A stretch of 64,000 nucleotides of DNA. Source: Pteria penguin. Taxonomy: Eukaryota; Mollusca; Bivalvia; Pterioida; Pteriidae. Position numbers and translations under genes: made by a program. Each line of letters begins with the position of its first letter. Positions within the stretch are counted from its first letter, which is position 1. The notes under the pieces were generated by a model, which was not told the origin of the DNA, made no database searches, and saw nothing but the letters and a program-made list of their open reading frames with translations. Below are positions 10,889 through 24,588 of this stretch, one piece after another. Where the stretch lies: assembly GCA_035048485.1 (NCBI GenBank), contig CM068587.1:54035501-54099500 (forward strand), written 5' to 3'.

Positions 10889-11671
10889 TTAAAACTGGAT
10901 TAAAATAGATTACCAAACAAAAAAAACTCCTAAAAAATGTCTGTTTAGGGAATCATGAAAATATGAAAAATATTTATTTATGTACATCTAGTAATGAAAA
11001 AGGAGGCACCTGTTCTTACTTCCCTTTAGGGGGTTCACGTCTATTCATAATCATATGTTGCTAGTTCAGAATGAATACAATTAAAGAAAGATTATCAAAT
11101 CTTTTCTCATAAATTGCCTTCTAATATTAAAAGTTTAAAGAGAGGGTTCAGTACACTGATACATCAGCTACTTTGTAAATAGCTGTCAAAAGACGCTTTA
11201 CTGTAAAATTCAAAATAATCGATTAAAATCAATTAATCAATAGAAAAGTATTTCCAATTTATCAATTACTGTTTTCCCACTGATTCCCAACACTGTTTTA
11301 AATGTCTGCACTTCAAATGATTTTAAAACTAGTTAAGATTCTTGTATTGCAGTCATAGAATAGAAATCCCAACTTTACTGCATTTGCTACGGTAGATACC
11401 TGGTGACCAAAACTTGTGTTGTATTGGTTGTATTGGTGAATGGTTAAGTACATGTGTAAATCTTATATTTTAGTAATGAGGACATGCATGGTTAAGTTTT
11501 GGTGACATGTTATCTTGTAAGAATTGTCGGAAAATTATGTGCTCTGTTGACAGGTTGATTATCTTGTAAAAATGTGGTAAAATGAGCAATTCTGATGACT
11601 TTTTAATGAGTTATTTGCTGCAAATTGTCTTTGTCCCAAATTGTTTAGCAATCATCAGAAGTACTCAAGTA

Positions 11672-12214
11672 AAATACGAAAGTAACTGGTGTCACATGAC
11701 TATGGCACTAACAACAATGTACCACAGTGGACATTCACGGACCCCTAAAATTCAGAGGTGAAACCAGGGGTTCGGGACGGAGGAGTGAGTGTCTCCTGTT
11801 TGGCTAGCCACACCCATTGTGAATGCCCTGACATACAGACGAAACAATATAATTCAACACTCTATATATACATGAATGTGAACAAGCACTGTGTAGAAAG
11901 TGTCAAAGCCACATAACATCAGGAAAAAGGGTATAATAACACTTAGGTCAAACCCTCTGCAGGGAACTGTTTTACAAGCTCCACACTGCAAAGGGAATAA
12001 ATATGACGTTCATGTAAAATAGGAAAGTAACTGGTGTCATATGACTATGGCGCTAACAACAATGTACCACAGTGGACATCCACGGACCCTTGAAATTCAG
12101 TGGTGAGACCAGGTGCCCGGGAGGAGTGAGCATCTCCTGTTTGACTAGCCACACCCACCGTTAATGCCCTAACATTCAAACAAAACAATATAATTCAACA
12201 CTGTATATATACAT
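11672..12214 (+). repeat. direct duplication of about 205 bp, 340 bp apart
   Basis: 11672-11875 and 12012-12214 share AAAGTAACTGGTGTCA, AACAACAATGTACCACAGTG, GACTAGCCACACCC-like and ACAATATAATTCAACACT blocks in the same order, with scattered substitutions. The intervening 135 bp is single copy. No coding frame is conserved between copies. Confidence 0.8.
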
Positions 12215-14023
12215 GACCACAACAGTCTTCTTTGAAACTCACTAGCCCATAGACTATATGTGCAGGGCTATAATTTTAAAAAAGTATAAAATTCGGTCTT
12301 GGCTACAAGAGCAGAACCAGGTAAAACCCACTGCGAATGCAGTTAAAATTGGTAAATCACTTAATGTTTGTACTGAACAGTTCATATTAGGCAGAGACAA
12401 GTGGCTAAGTGATTTAGTGTTGACCATGATGCATCTTGAGTGATTATCTGATTAGTGCCGTCAAAATTTTTTTAAAGAGCAAAGAAAGTGCAAATTCCTT
12501 GAGAGATGGCTTGTGGTATGTCCATGGTTTCTCGTTGATGACAAAAATTATTAGTGTTTTTTGCTTGAAGCTGGTAGCATGAAATTGAATCCAATCAGCA
12601 GGCAATAAAGAAACAATAGAGCAATGTTCATGGAAACACAAAATAGCACATTAGCTATACTCCTGACATAAAGTGTCCTCTCCATCAGATTCACCAGTAA
12701 TTTAGTACTAAGACAAATCATATTAAACAGCTCAGTTGGTTAATTCGATAAGAGTTGAAAAAAAGTTAAAACAAGGACTGATTCAGTTTCAGTACCGACT
12801 ACCCAGCTTGCTTGAACTGTAATCTGTAAGAGAGGGAACTTATTCAACATTTCACTCATTCCACTTCTACTGTTAACAACAAGTAAACAAAGTCTTAAAT
12901 CTAGACCGTGGACAAGAATGCTTAATTTTTCACCACTAAAAGTTTTATTGTGGCAACACTGAAAGAGGCCAAATGGCACCAGATTTTGTTTTCAAACTTT
13001 ACAAATTTTTTTTAATTGGAAATCATCTTATGCACAGCCAGGGACAAAAATTTGAGGTGCAGTATTTCTGAAGTGTGCAGACAGCAGTTTTTGAATTTGT
13101 ACACGGATGTGGCATAGACATTAGGTCTACACTAATATAAAGCTGCATATACCTGACTAAACTGACATGGATCATACTGTTTCAGACGACCTTTGTACAT
13201 TTCTGTACATGTGATGCATTTCATGCTATCTTTCATACCTGAAACTTGTAGTCAGTCTTTTGCTATCAGCCAATGTCAGGTGAATGTGTTTTAAACTGGC
13301 AATTCCCTTTTTTCAGCATTGTATGGTTTTTGTTTGGTTTTCACGTCATCGTTTGTGTTTTTGGTTGCTTTCCATGTCATTCCTTGTTTTAGCAACCTCA
13401 AAATATTTAAATAAAGCATGAATTTTGTAAATAAAAATTATGTTTTTTGTGCATTGTGTTGGTGTTACACAGTTGGTATACTCATGTTCAGAATTTCTTG
13501 AACTATTCAAAATTATGGTTATATGAAAAATGGCATAGATGAATCGGAATCTCATTGAAAATTAATATAGAGTATGTAGACCTCGAGGATTTGATGTAGA
13601 TTTTGTCTATCGGTCTACTGTTAAATAAAGGATTAAAAATAAAATCTCCTATTTATTGTCAGTGGGTGTCTGGAGGCGGGAATCAAAACTATATTTGTAT
13701 TGGCCCCAGGTTGAATTCTTTTTAGTTGTATGTGATACTTAACATTTTGGCTTCATTAAATGTAACGTGCATGAGTAGCAATTTTAATGCTTGCAGATCA
13801 AAAGATAGAGAAATATTCTAGGCTTATGTTATGGCCTGTTTGGTTGCTTTCTTATATATTTCAAAGTTGTAACATTTTCTCAATAAGGGACTTCATTAGC
13901 TAAGATACAGTGCTTGAAGCCTATGCTTGAAATTTGATCCTAGTGTTCATCAGAGGAAAAATTTGCAGCTGTATTTGCTGAATGTCAGTGGTATATTGTA
14001 ATGCAGGTCCGTTCGTCCTCCCA
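12215..14023. other. no gene supported
   Basis: A short plus-strand frame at 12258-12443 includes GRDKWLSDLV, weakly like part of an Ulp1-type protease domain of transposon origin, but it stops immediately and nothing adjacent extends it. The rest is unremarkable AT-rich sequence. Confidence 0.4.
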
Positions 14024-14299
14024 AGCCGGCGTGGCCTGGTGGTATCGCGCTCGTCTCCTGGTTGGGAGGCCGGGGTTTGAGTCACGTTCTGGTCACGCCG
14101 GTGTCCTGTCACGAGACAGTGAAAACCGAGGCCCCGTGTCGTGGTATGCATGGTACATTAAAGATCCCTCACTGCTTCGGGTGGGTCCGTTGCAAAGGTC
14201 AAAATTTGTATGCCCCGCATCAGGCAGGTGCCGTCACCAGTCCATATACGTGAAATATTCGTGGTGTGACGTTAAAGAAAAATCAATCAATCAATCAAA
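14024..14299 (+). mobile_element. tRNA-derived SINE, full length
   Basis: The head AGCCGGCGTGGCCTGGTGGT is A-box-like and GGGTTTGAGTCACG is B-box-like, as expected of an internal RNA polymerase III promoter. The body has GATCCCTCACTGCTTCGGGT, TTGCAAAGGTC and CATCAGGCAGGTGCCGTCAC. The tail is four AATC-type repeats. Mobilised by a LINE in trans (family knowledge). The apparent 123-residue frame across it is not a gene. Confidence 0.9.
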
Positions 14300-17200
14300 C
14301 TTTTCGGCCCCCCCACTCCTCCATCACCGTAAGCATCAACCATCCTCATGCTTTTATGTGAAATCACTGTGAATATAACTTAAATCTCTAATTAGAAAAA
14401 AAAGGATTTTTTAAAACTTGATATTATAATTAATGTCCGTATCCTGAAACTTGAAGTTAAAGCTTGACTTTGACTCAAGTTATGCTGAACGTATTTACTG
14501 ATAGTGATACTGGGTATGGAAACACTGGGTATGGAAACATTTTCCGGTAAGTTGCTGCCCAGTTATGGTGAGGAAGAAGTGGGTCGTGTCTTCGTGTTTT
14601 AATTATCACATCTTGTGTATTCCTTCTCCATAATCCACGGTAATTAGGCGCTCATTCAAAAACTTTGATTGCTCGCTATCAGTGCATACATCGTGATATT
14701 GCAATTAATTCCTCTGTCAAATATTTGCCAGCCATGATGCTTCTCTTGGCGCTTTGTTTATCCGAGGAATACCACACAATTTCCCTTTCCTTAATATTGA
14801 TAAGAGACATTAAAAGAGGGTCTGTTTTTGATGAGAGAGTTTGATGTGATCATGAATATCGCTGATCTGTCTGTTAATATCTCAGAGCTTTATCGCAGAA
14901 TGTACATGTTTTCTCTTGCACCTGTCAGTTTGTATACTATATTCTGATAAAAATTGCTCTTGTTAATATTAAGCTGATGAGAGGAATGGAAGTGGTTATT
15001 GCATTCTGACGGTAGATTATTACTAAAGATTCGAATTATCAACATATCCAGAAACGAAAAGTTTACTACGTGTAGCTACAATTGTATCAATCATGTAGGG
15101 AAATATTTGGTTTATTTCGGGTCTTCGTAGTATCTTTTGAGTCTTCGTTGCTAGATTTAATAAACTTGTGAGTAGAAAAAAAAAAGATTATTCAGTAATG
15201 CTGAGAAGAGTTTTATACAAGTGTCTTGTTAGAAAAAGACACAAGGTATGTATGTAACGTGCGTGGCTTACCTCTCATGAATTTTAATCGTTTTACTAAA
15301 TGGTGTTATTACGACGCGTTGGTAAGTGTATTTTCGTTTTGTTTATATATCATTTTAAATCTGAATGCAGTAACAGTGATTATGATTTTTTATGTAATAT
15401 CTTACTGTTTTAAATCTCTACCTTATACTATAGGCGCACTCAATTGTATTGGCAAGGTTCACTCTCGGTACACTTGTACTCGGTTGAGTGGAGTGCACCT
15501 GTGCTTTGTACTGATACATATATGAAGAATGGATAAGGAACATTGCACGTTCGGGTATCATCGGATTCTATCTAAATGATCTTTGCAAGAAAATGGTTTC
15601 GTTTGGCCCCATTCGATGGAAAGCTGTTCGTTTTGGAGGGCAAGGATATCGGTGGTGTTGAAAACTGTCAGTCCGAAAGTTTTGACTGACAAAATTTCAT
15701 TGGGACTGAAATTGTTTCTATATATTTCATTGTGCTGACTGACGAAATTAAAAAAAGTCATTGAAAACGACCGTCGTGTTTAAAAAACTTTTCAACATCT
15801 CTGGACTATCTGTCATGTGTAGTATGTGTCCCATAGGATGTAAGATAGTGGCTCGTGTCAAAATTAAACCAAAGACTCCCTGGCCGTCCATTATACGGTG
15901 AATTGCGGTTATAACCAGACGACCTACTATAAATCTGCACCATATACGGGAAGCGCCGGTACTATTCTAAGCTCCTTATTACTGATGGTAGTGAAAAAAA
16001 GCATGACTTTGTGACTTTGTCACACGGTATACTCCGTAATCATTGCCTGAACGAAGGATGGGTGGGGTGTTTGCCAGCCCTTTCCGTTAATCTATTAATA
16101 AGATAGTTATTCTTGTATTTAAATGCTCACGTCCGGTTACTTGTAAGTGTATCAACGATATATACTTAAATATAAAGTCGTATAATCATTGGCAGACGTG
16201 GACTTTTATTAATCTCTTTAATTTATTATTCTATCGAATTAAGATAGCTTATGCACTCCATTGAAAGAAATCTCATGACTGTCGAGGTTAAAGTTTGAAA
16301 TATTTCGTCTGGACTTGCCACACGAAGAGAATTTTATTTGTTTATGAATGGAGTTTTCTTGTACTCTTCCTACAGTCGTGGATAATGGAGGACGAGTATT
16401 TTCTCAGGCGGAGAGATCGCTTTACTCAGGGTCAGTACCTGATAGATTTACTTGCTTTAGGCACTGTTTTCTATCTATTCGTATATATTCACTTTCCAAA
16501 CTTACAGTTGTATTGTCACCTAGCTAGGTTTAACTTACTGCCAACGGCATTTGCTTGGTAACATGCTTATAACAGCATCATCAGGGTTGATAATTTATTA
16601 ATGTGACATTATTTACTACTTGTTGCCTTTTCTGCACTAAAAATCTGGGGCATACAAGGTTCAGTCCATCTGCTTGTCCGTCCGTATATTTGCTATGTAA
16701 AACAAAAGAAGGCATAAAGACATCTCTCTCAGCCGTATGACAAAAGTCATCACAGAAAAAAACCCCCAAACTTTTAACTTTTGTTTGCTTCCAGAAGCTT
16801 AAATTTATCACAAATGCTGATACATCTTGTGTCATATGGCCACTCGGTGTTGGAGCGCACTTCGGAATTATCCTAGTTTATAATCACTTTGTCAGACATG
16901 CCGAAACACAGAAAACATCTTTGGTGAAGGCAGAGACATAGACTACTTTCTAGTGAAGGCCCCGTTGACACTAACAACTCCGCATCCTTTCCATGCTTTT
17001 GTTGCCATCATGAAAGACCGCAGGTATCAAAATAGCACCAGTCTACCTTAATTACAATTTGTTACTTTTCGATATATGAATTGTGTTAATGGAATGTTAT
17101 CTAAAGATCGATGAAGTTAAGTATTGTCCTCCTCGAGTTCCCACTGTTAATACAAGCATTCTGAAAGCTGTATAATGAACAGTTGTACATGTACGTTACG

Positions 17201-17743
17201 TAACGCTATTAAACCTGTATGTCGGCAGTTCATCGATAGCATATAGCGTTTACCTGCGAGACAGTGTTCAATAATGATGTTTTAATCACCAACAGTGAGA
17301 GAAGAACGAGCTGTGGAGATGCCATTCATTGTTTATGGCTGAAGTCTGTATATTTCATGCCGACTGGATTAATTAGCTCGTCTTGATGTGACATCTTTGT
17401 TACGCTTTAGTCATCCTCTCCTCTTAAAAACCGTAAACTTGTCATACTTTCGTTTTTATTCGTCGTTCAACGTAGAATTGGCATAGAAGAGGTTTGAAGA
17501 AAGTTGTTTGATGTTATTTGCCAAAGTTCTCGAGTTCAAATCATTTTTAGAACTGTTCAGTCTCAACAAGATTGACAGTCAAATGTTTGCCATCTTGGTT
17601 CCCCTGTTTGGCATGGGTTTATTGTTTTGAGTAATTTTTTTTTACTTATTTCTACATGTAGTTTTCATGTACAGACAATGTATTCTTATCTTAATAGAGT
17701 GTTTGTTCATTTTCATGTTTGCGTATCTCCATTGTACTGAAAT
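14300..17743. other. no gene seen
   Basis: Short AT-rich frames only, with no recognisable domains or repeats beyond short A/T runs. Confidence 0.55.
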
Positions 17744-17945
17744 TTAGACCAATGCAACGGGCGGGACCCACGGGAAGCAGTGACCAAGTGAGGGACTGTC
17801 ATATGTCACGTCTACACCGTGGCACGGGGCCTCGGTTTGTATTGTCTCACCAGAAAGACAGGACACCGATGAGTCATCCGTCCGGCGGTTCGAACCCGAC
17901 ACCCCTCGTCTTCTAGCCGAGCACTGCCCACTGTACTACGCCAGC
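17744..17945 (-). mobile_element. tRNA-derived SINE, tail-truncated
   Basis: Read on the minus strand: a diverged tRNA-like head, B-box-like GGGTTCGAACCGCC, a CCTGTCTTTCTGG stretch, AAACCGAGGCCCCGTGCCAC and a diverged TTGCATTGGTCTAA. It lacks the distal body and AATC tail, and the body is about 20 percent diverged from the copies at 43860 and 50609. Confidence 0.7.
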
Positions 17946-18178
17946 TGTATGATTTCTGTGAAGATCACTGAAAGTCGTATTCCCGGAGAGACACTGATCC
18001 TCATTAATGATGTGTTTGTTTTAAGCAGGTGATGTTTGTGTCGTACAGCAATGGTGGCATCGATTTCGAATACTTCAGCAACCTTTTACAAGCACATGAT
18101 TGTGTATGACTTATCAGTAATCATATTCTTAGGACACAATGGAGGAAAATGCAGTGTATGTATTCTGAAATAATTAGC

Positions 18179-18260
18179 CCCCCCCCCCCCCCCCCCCCCC
18201 CCCCCAAATAAATAAATAAAAAAAAAACAAAAAAAAAAAAAAACAAAAAAACCCCCCGAA
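18179..18260. repeat. poly-C followed by A-rich tract
   Basis: About 27 consecutive C residues, then AAATAAATAAAT and interrupted poly-A. It creates artefactual glycine- and phenylalanine-rich frames on the minus strand. The length may be affected by assembly or polymerase slippage. Confidence 0.9.
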
Positions 18261-21200
18261 ACAAACAAATAAACAAATCCTCTGAACTAACTATATCATG
18301 TACGTTGTACACCGAATGAGTTATTATTTTTATAGTAACAAATAGATTAGGGAAAAAATCCCAATCCCACTTTCCGCCAGAAAAGTTCAACGTGACGTTA
18401 CTCATGTACACGTATTCTTTATAATCTCCTTCACACGGATGGATTTGAATATTTTTTTTTCTCACGTACACATTTAAGTACTTCCCATAGCTCTTACACA
18501 GTTGAAGATTTTTGGCTGTCATCGTCATGGACAGGATGAGCGGAGTCCATTTATAGAGTACATGTAGCTAAATAATTGAAAAACCAAGTTTTGTCCATCC
18601 CATTTACAGGATTATCTCCCACACTGAAGTTCTTCAATGTACGATAACATATGTACAATAATATACATGTACTTAGGTGTTATTGTCCGATTAATCGTCA
18701 GGGTTTATGGTGGGACATGTAGAGGAGATTTGGTTATTAATCCAACCTATCGAAATATTTACATATGTAGTATTAATTCTTGATAAGATCAGTTTTAACA
18801 AACAATAACATATGCGATGAAAATGTCACTGGCATTGCACTATATTAACACATGAGGCAAAGGTTGGATTCCGTAAAAGAACTATAACAGTAGTGATGCT
18901 TGTGAAACACCGATGCCCCGAGATAAAGAACAAACCAAAAACGTTCGCGTGTGTTGGGGGAGGGGGTTGACGTGCATAAGAAACGGGAATAGAAAGTGGA
19001 AAGTGAATAATTTCAGAAACAGGAATTACCTTGGCAAATTAATAGATATCAATCATTGAATCACTGAATCAGGACGTTTAATGCTGATTTCCATTGATTA
19101 TTTTCTTGTTTTGTCCTGTTTTTATCTTCTACTTGATTCAAAGCGTCAGTGTTATAATTACTTTCAATTTGAGGCATTCAACCAATCGGAATGCTTGGTT
19201 TTAAATTATTCTTATGTATCTGAAAATTTCAAAAAAATCAACTGTAGAATGTAACTATTATGCAATCTGATTGGTTGAATATCCCAATGTGAAAAAAACC
19301 CTACAGTATAGTTATTTTCAAGAGATGAAGATAGAGAGAATTGACCAGGAAAATACTTGTCTTTAAATAGTGTATGATCAATGGAATTTGTCATATATAT
19401 AGTATGTATGGTAATTGATTGAACTGAAGTTAATCATATAAAATTGTAATTGATTGAAATTCATCTTAGTTTGCCAAGGTATTTTCGGTTTCTGAAATCG
19501 TTAAATTATCCATTTTCTCTACGGGGAAAAATCCTCAACAAAAATATTCTACAATAACCCCGGACGGCAGCAATTTCCACATATATTTCGAGTCAAACAT
19601 CAAGGCCATAGTCACTTGGTAAGAGATTTTGGTGTCTGTAAAATCTTGTCACAAGGAAAACGTACGTGGAATATCAAAATCGTATCTTTAGACATTTACA
19701 TTTTTTGTTTTCTTTTGCTTTTGTTTTGATTTTTTTTTTGGCAGACAAACGAACAAGTTAAACAGTATATGGCCGAATCATCGATGATCGAAGTGATATT
19801 TCTGTAAAACGTCTCAAATAAATAAAACGAATTGAAATATGAAAAGTCGTTGATTCATTCTTGAAGAATTTTATCGATACCATTGATATACGAAAAAAAA
19901 AAAAAAAGAAAAAAAAAAGAGAGAGATAGAATTTTAAACACCGTTAGACATACTGAAGTATAATTAAACCCGTGGCCTTCTAAGCTATCTTCGTGTTTTC
20001 TTTTTTTAAATACCAAATCACCGTTTCAAGATATTCGAGATTCAATTTCGTTCACATGATACCCTGAGAATTCCGGAACTCGTATTGTATAGCGATAGAA
20101 CCCTGGTGTTGATTCTTACTCAACTGTCAAAGAACACGATACATAGGGGGTCATTCGTCTTGCATATAATTACAGGCTTACGACGCTGGTTCCCCTGTCG
20201 TCTCTTCATCGATCGGCTATTAGCAAGGTTGATTTTGTTTAACATGTAAATATGTACATTGTAAAACGGAGAAAAAAAAAGGAGTTGGATTCGATGGCCC
20301 AAGCCGTCTGTGAAATTAATGGCATTTTATGAAGTTAGTGGAAGGCGATGAAGCAGAAAGAGCAATGTGCATAGCTGCACATTGACGACGGGAGAACCTG
20401 ATCTCACTAATAATAGAGTCAGTCAGAATCGTGATGGCAAGAGAGAGGGAGGAAGTACTTTAACCTTATGGTGGATGTAAATAAACAGGAGGTGGGAATT
20501 TTTACAACTCCATTTGCATTGGGAATGCGAGTCTCGTTAATAGAAAGGCATCTGGAAGGAAAAGTATATATGCATGTAGTTAGTAATAGGCTATCTAATC
20601 CGACACTGCGGTGGGAGATATATTTAGATCACCGTACTCTACTTATCAAGTGGTACGAAAAGGTGTTGATCTCTGCTTCGAATGGATGGTAAGAGAGGGG
20701 GAGTGTCGCTCTCGACCACCCCACCCCATAGTGACTATTCAGTGTGCTTCCCCGACTGTTCCTCGGTGTTTTATCCTCAGTGGAAGTATAGTGTGTTGTG
20801 ACTAATTCTACCTACACGTGTTGGCAAATACGACCAACCTAGGTACAGAAGGATTGCTACCACCTGTGTTATTGAATTTGCTTTGGAAATGATTCCCGTT
20901 TCATCTTTTGTGATACCATTACAATACTTTCATACAGATTATTGATTTATATCAGAGATATGTGCTAAGTTGACACTGTTGCTGGAGCATACTCTCTCAA
21001 ACTTGGAGTTAAAAAAAGTGTCGAGGTGGTATAATGTGACTAGAATGCCGTTATAATACCGGTTCTGAAAAGTAAGAGAGTGTAGCGCTTTAGATCGGAA
21101 AATTTAGTAGAAACAAAGGTCATAGGTTCGAATTCGACTATCGGACATCGTGACCGATCTTTAGTTTAGGATTAGAAAGTACTTGTATTAACTCTTCTAC

Positions 21201-21535
21201 TCTTTTGTTATGTGACTGGATCATTGATGCGGTCACAGGGGACCAACTGGCTAAAACAGCGGTGAATACTTGAAAATAAAATTTTGAATGTAAGTGTATA
21301 TATAAGAATATAAGTGTATATAAGTATTCAACGATGTTCAAGTTTGCTAGATCCCTGTGGCTATGGGTCAGTCTAGAAATCCAGTCACAATTTGATTGTA
21401 GTGCTCCAAACGGGTGCCGCTGCGCTTTAGCCAAAGAAAAAAACCAATCCCGGATTGAAATGTGGTGTAAAACGACGCATGAACTTCTAATAATTATTTA
21501 ATTATTGATCTTTCTAATTAACACTGACAGGTTCG

Positions 21536-21582
<47 letters not shown>

Positions 21583-22848
21583 TATGTCATTGTTCAAAAT
21601 CCCTTACAGGAACGCCTTAGTCAGGGGGTGATAGTTTTCTCGTCATGCCAGACTCCCCTAGTTTGTACTTTTTTCGTGCTAAATCTGTTTGCAGTCAGTG
21701 TTCTTTCATCCGTCTTCGTTGATCGAGCCGTGACTAGCGATGCTTCCGCAATCAGCCAAGCCGCTACTCACGAACATGCTCCAGTCTCGACGACGATATC
21801 GACAAAGGACTGCTTCTGGTGTAATCGACTTCTGTCACATGAAGGGCGTACACGCACAGGGGCCCAGCACCAAAAGGGAGGGGAACTTGATAGTATAGTA
21901 AGAGCCTATCAGGTTCACCCTCCCTTTACGCGCTTGGCCCCTGTGCATCCCCCATGTTTCCTTCATCCAAGGTTTACACTGTGGCACGGCATAGGCGTAG
22001 GGAGGAAAGGCGGATTGGGGGAGTAGTGGGGTCCGTTCTCTCTACTCTTTGACTCACTTTGATAATACATGTAATGTCACTTAAAAAAGGTAACCACTGA
22101 TGTGGCCACCGTAAATAGATAATGTAGATTTTGTCCCCCACTCTTGAGTTCCTTTATACACCTCAGTACAGTCATCACGACATGCTAGGATGTATCAGAG
22201 ACATATATATACATCTTCTCTGGGTGTATATATATAGTTACTACTTATGTTCTGTGTAGCTGATGTAACAGCAAAAGGTTTCTGATTCATCCCTATAGAT
22301 ACTTGTCGGAAGTTATTTTGATTTTTATGTACAAGTAATTACTAACGGCGGAAATTTTGAAATAACTGGAATAGCCTGATTTTTTAAAAAAAATTATGTT
22401 GTTTCTTATTTTGGGACAGAATTTTTTTTCGTCCGTCTTTCTGCTTATAAATCTTTACGATGATTTGTCAGAATTTATGATCAGATAAAACACAGACATT
22501 TGTTTCTTAACAAGGCATCGCTATTTGAGTATGTATTCCTTTTGACATGATCTTTCCATTGATACCAATATTTTGGATTTATAGTAATATGCAATTTTAC
22601 CTTAAGGTCATGTGGTTGCCTCCCTCTCTGTCTCTGTCTTTGGTGAAATCTAGATTGCTGGATCCCCCATTCGTTACTACTTATATTCATTAATAAATCA
22701 TGTTCAGTTATTCATTGTTTAGCATTGCTAGAAAGTTTAAGAAATATATTAACAGATACATGTGTATAGATAAGAAAACACTATTATGAATTATGAAAAT
22801 TACTTTAACAATAACATACTATCAATCCTTAAAATTTTATCTTAACAG
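18261..22848. other. upstream region of BTBD7, no coding exon seen
   Basis: It contains short A runs (about 19893-19918) and the TA microsatellite. A plus-strand frame at 21628-22026 lacks an ATG start and recognisable domains. The untranslated first exon and promoter of BTBD7 are expected upstream of the acceptor at 22848 but could not be placed from sequence alone. Confidence 0.5.
21538..21578. repeat. (TA)n microsatellite
   Basis: About 19 uninterrupted TA dinucleotides. Confidence 0.95.
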
Positions 22849-22885
22849 GTAATGGTGTAATAAGAAGTCATTAAGAGAAGGTAGA
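22849..22885 (+). other. BTBD7: BTBD7 5' UTR segment after a splice acceptor
   Basis: TTTTATCTTAACAG immediately precedes this segment and is a good 3' splice site, followed by 37 nt to the ATG with in-frame stops. This implies at least one non-coding exon further upstream. Confidence 0.55.
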
Positions 22886-24011
22886 ATGGGAGCTAACTCT
22901 TCCTTTCCTGATGGATCTCCACCAGGTGGCAGAGTGCCTACGTTTTCCCGGCTATCTCATGCCTATACCGTCTCGGACAGTGACATCAGTGTCCGGGAGA
23001 AGAAGAAAAAGGCTTCCAAACTAGCAACCCTAAGAAAGAAACTGATACGAGCAAGACGACACAGTCGGTCGATGGATTATGGGAAGCCATTGCGAGAACT
23101 AATATCGTCGTGGTCTGTGAGAGAGGTCAAGTGTCTCCTCCAGGAGTATGATGCTTTAGCAGCCCTAAAGGAACTGACTATACAGGCCAACATGGCCAGA
23201 CCATCAGCCAACTCACTGAAACAAGACTTTTCAGATCTGTTTGATTTTAAGTACTGCACAGATGTGGATTTAGTGTACAGAGGTGCTTGTTTTCCTGCAC
23301 ACAGGGCTTTGTTGTCTATGCGTAGTCCCTATTTTAGGTTATTACTATCAAAGTACCCGTCGCCAGGGGTTCAGATTCCGATAAAACTCCAGACGGTGGG
23401 TGTAGACGTGGCACTGTTCGCTACTCTGCTGCGATACCTGTATACAGATGTTTTGAGTACTGATGAACTTAGGCCAGATTATCAGGACATTTTGACCAAA
23501 TTAGCATCCGAGTTTGGAATTCCGAACCCGCTAGATCAGGATCTGAGGACTTTACTGGAAACCGGGGAATACAGTGATGCTGTGTTAGTGTTTTCATGTG
23601 GGGGGAGTTGTAATGACCCTTTGACCTCTGACCCAGAAGTTTTGTGTAAGACTGTTCACCACGAGGTTCAGTGTCACAAAGCTGTTTTAGCGGCGAGGTC
23701 CTCATTTTTCAGGAATTTATTACTGCGTCGTGCAAAATCTGGGGATGAAAGCACGGAGAGGACGTTACAAGTGTCGTCGAAAATAGTGTTAGATGAATCT
23801 GTGATACCTAGACGATATGCGCGTGTGTTGTTGAATGCTATTTATCAAGATACGGTAGATTTGTCCCTCATATTGAGAGGCAGTACAAGTACGTGTAGTC
23901 TTAGTGAAGTTCAGGCTATAGCCTCAGGGAAAGGCCAGCTTACTCTCATTGATGAGGCCATGGAGGTGTACCAGATAGGACAGTTCCTGGATTTCCCAGT
24001 CTTATCACAAG
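22886..24011 (+). CDS. BTBD7: BTBD7-like protein, coding exon 1 (residues 1-375)
   Basis: Start of a BTB/POZ domain-containing protein 7 orthologue; the seven coding segments listed here join in frame to about 814 residues. MGANSS is an N-myristoylation-type start (Gly2, Ser6), as in vertebrate BTBD7. Then come a basic segment (KKKKASKLATLRKKLIRARR, about 39-58), BTB domain 1 (about 122-215, CTDVDLVYRGACFPAHRALL) and BTB domain 2 (about 226-372, with HKAVLAARSSFFRNLLLRR). BTB domains mediate dimerisation and Cullin-3 binding; vertebrate BTBD7 promotes Snail2 expression and E-cadherin loss in branching epithelia (family knowledge). The exon ends CACAAG before donor GTATAT in phase 1. The vertebrate protein is about 1,130 residues, so this one is shorter, mainly in the C-terminal tail. 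Confidence 0.93.
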
Positions 24012-24523
24012 GTATATTGTCTCATTTGATGAACATGCTGTATGTGCACAGTAAAACCTGCTGTAAAGACCACCTGCATTAAGCAGTCACTACATGACCA
24101 CCTTTCTCTGACTCTTACTTCTGAGTACCTGAACAAAATCAACCTGTATAAAGAGACCACCTGCCTTAAGTGGCCACTTTCCCTTCTTCTCTTTGGTGGC
24201 TGCTGAAAACAGGCTTGATTGTGACTGTACTGGTCGGGAAGGTATATCCGGACGGTGTGATGAAAATTTAAAATCACATTAAATAAAGAAATTTTAAGAT
24301 GTCCATAAGCATACATTTGAGAAAATTAAAGATTTTGTTCTTTCAAGTTATGCAGTTTAAAATACTTGAAGTTATAAAATAAGTAACAAAAATAGCAATT
24401 GTTCGGAAAAGCCTCATGTCTGGATTAACCTCCCAGACCAGTACTCATTTTAGCACATACAATTTTTTTTTCTAAAAGTATTCAAAGATGAGTTTTGTGA
24501 TATGTGAGCATAAGTTGTAACAT

Positions 24524-24588
24524 AGCACAACCAGTGAATATCCTTTTTGCAGTGCAGCACAACCAGTGAATATCCTTTTTGCAGTGCA
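24524..24588. repeat. 32-bp tandem duplication
   Basis: AGCACAACCAGTGAATATCC followed by TTTTTGCAGTGC occurs twice head to tail without mismatch. Confidence 0.9.

Noticed and set aside
12258..12443. Possible Ulp1-like protease fragment (GRDKWLSDLV)
   Set aside because: Only a few residues match loosely and no catalytic His/Asp/Cys context was found on either side.
18086..18528. Gly- and Phe-rich minus-strand frames
   Set aside because: They arise from poly-C and poly-A tracts.
21628..22026. 132-residue plus-strand frame upstream of BTBD7, hydrophobic start
   Set aside because: No ATG start, no recognisable domain, no promoter or splice support; imperfect inverted words around GGGGCC suggest repeat-derived sequence.
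23077..24316. Minus-strand frames across BTBD7 exon 1
   Set aside because: Shadows of the plus-strand coding exon.
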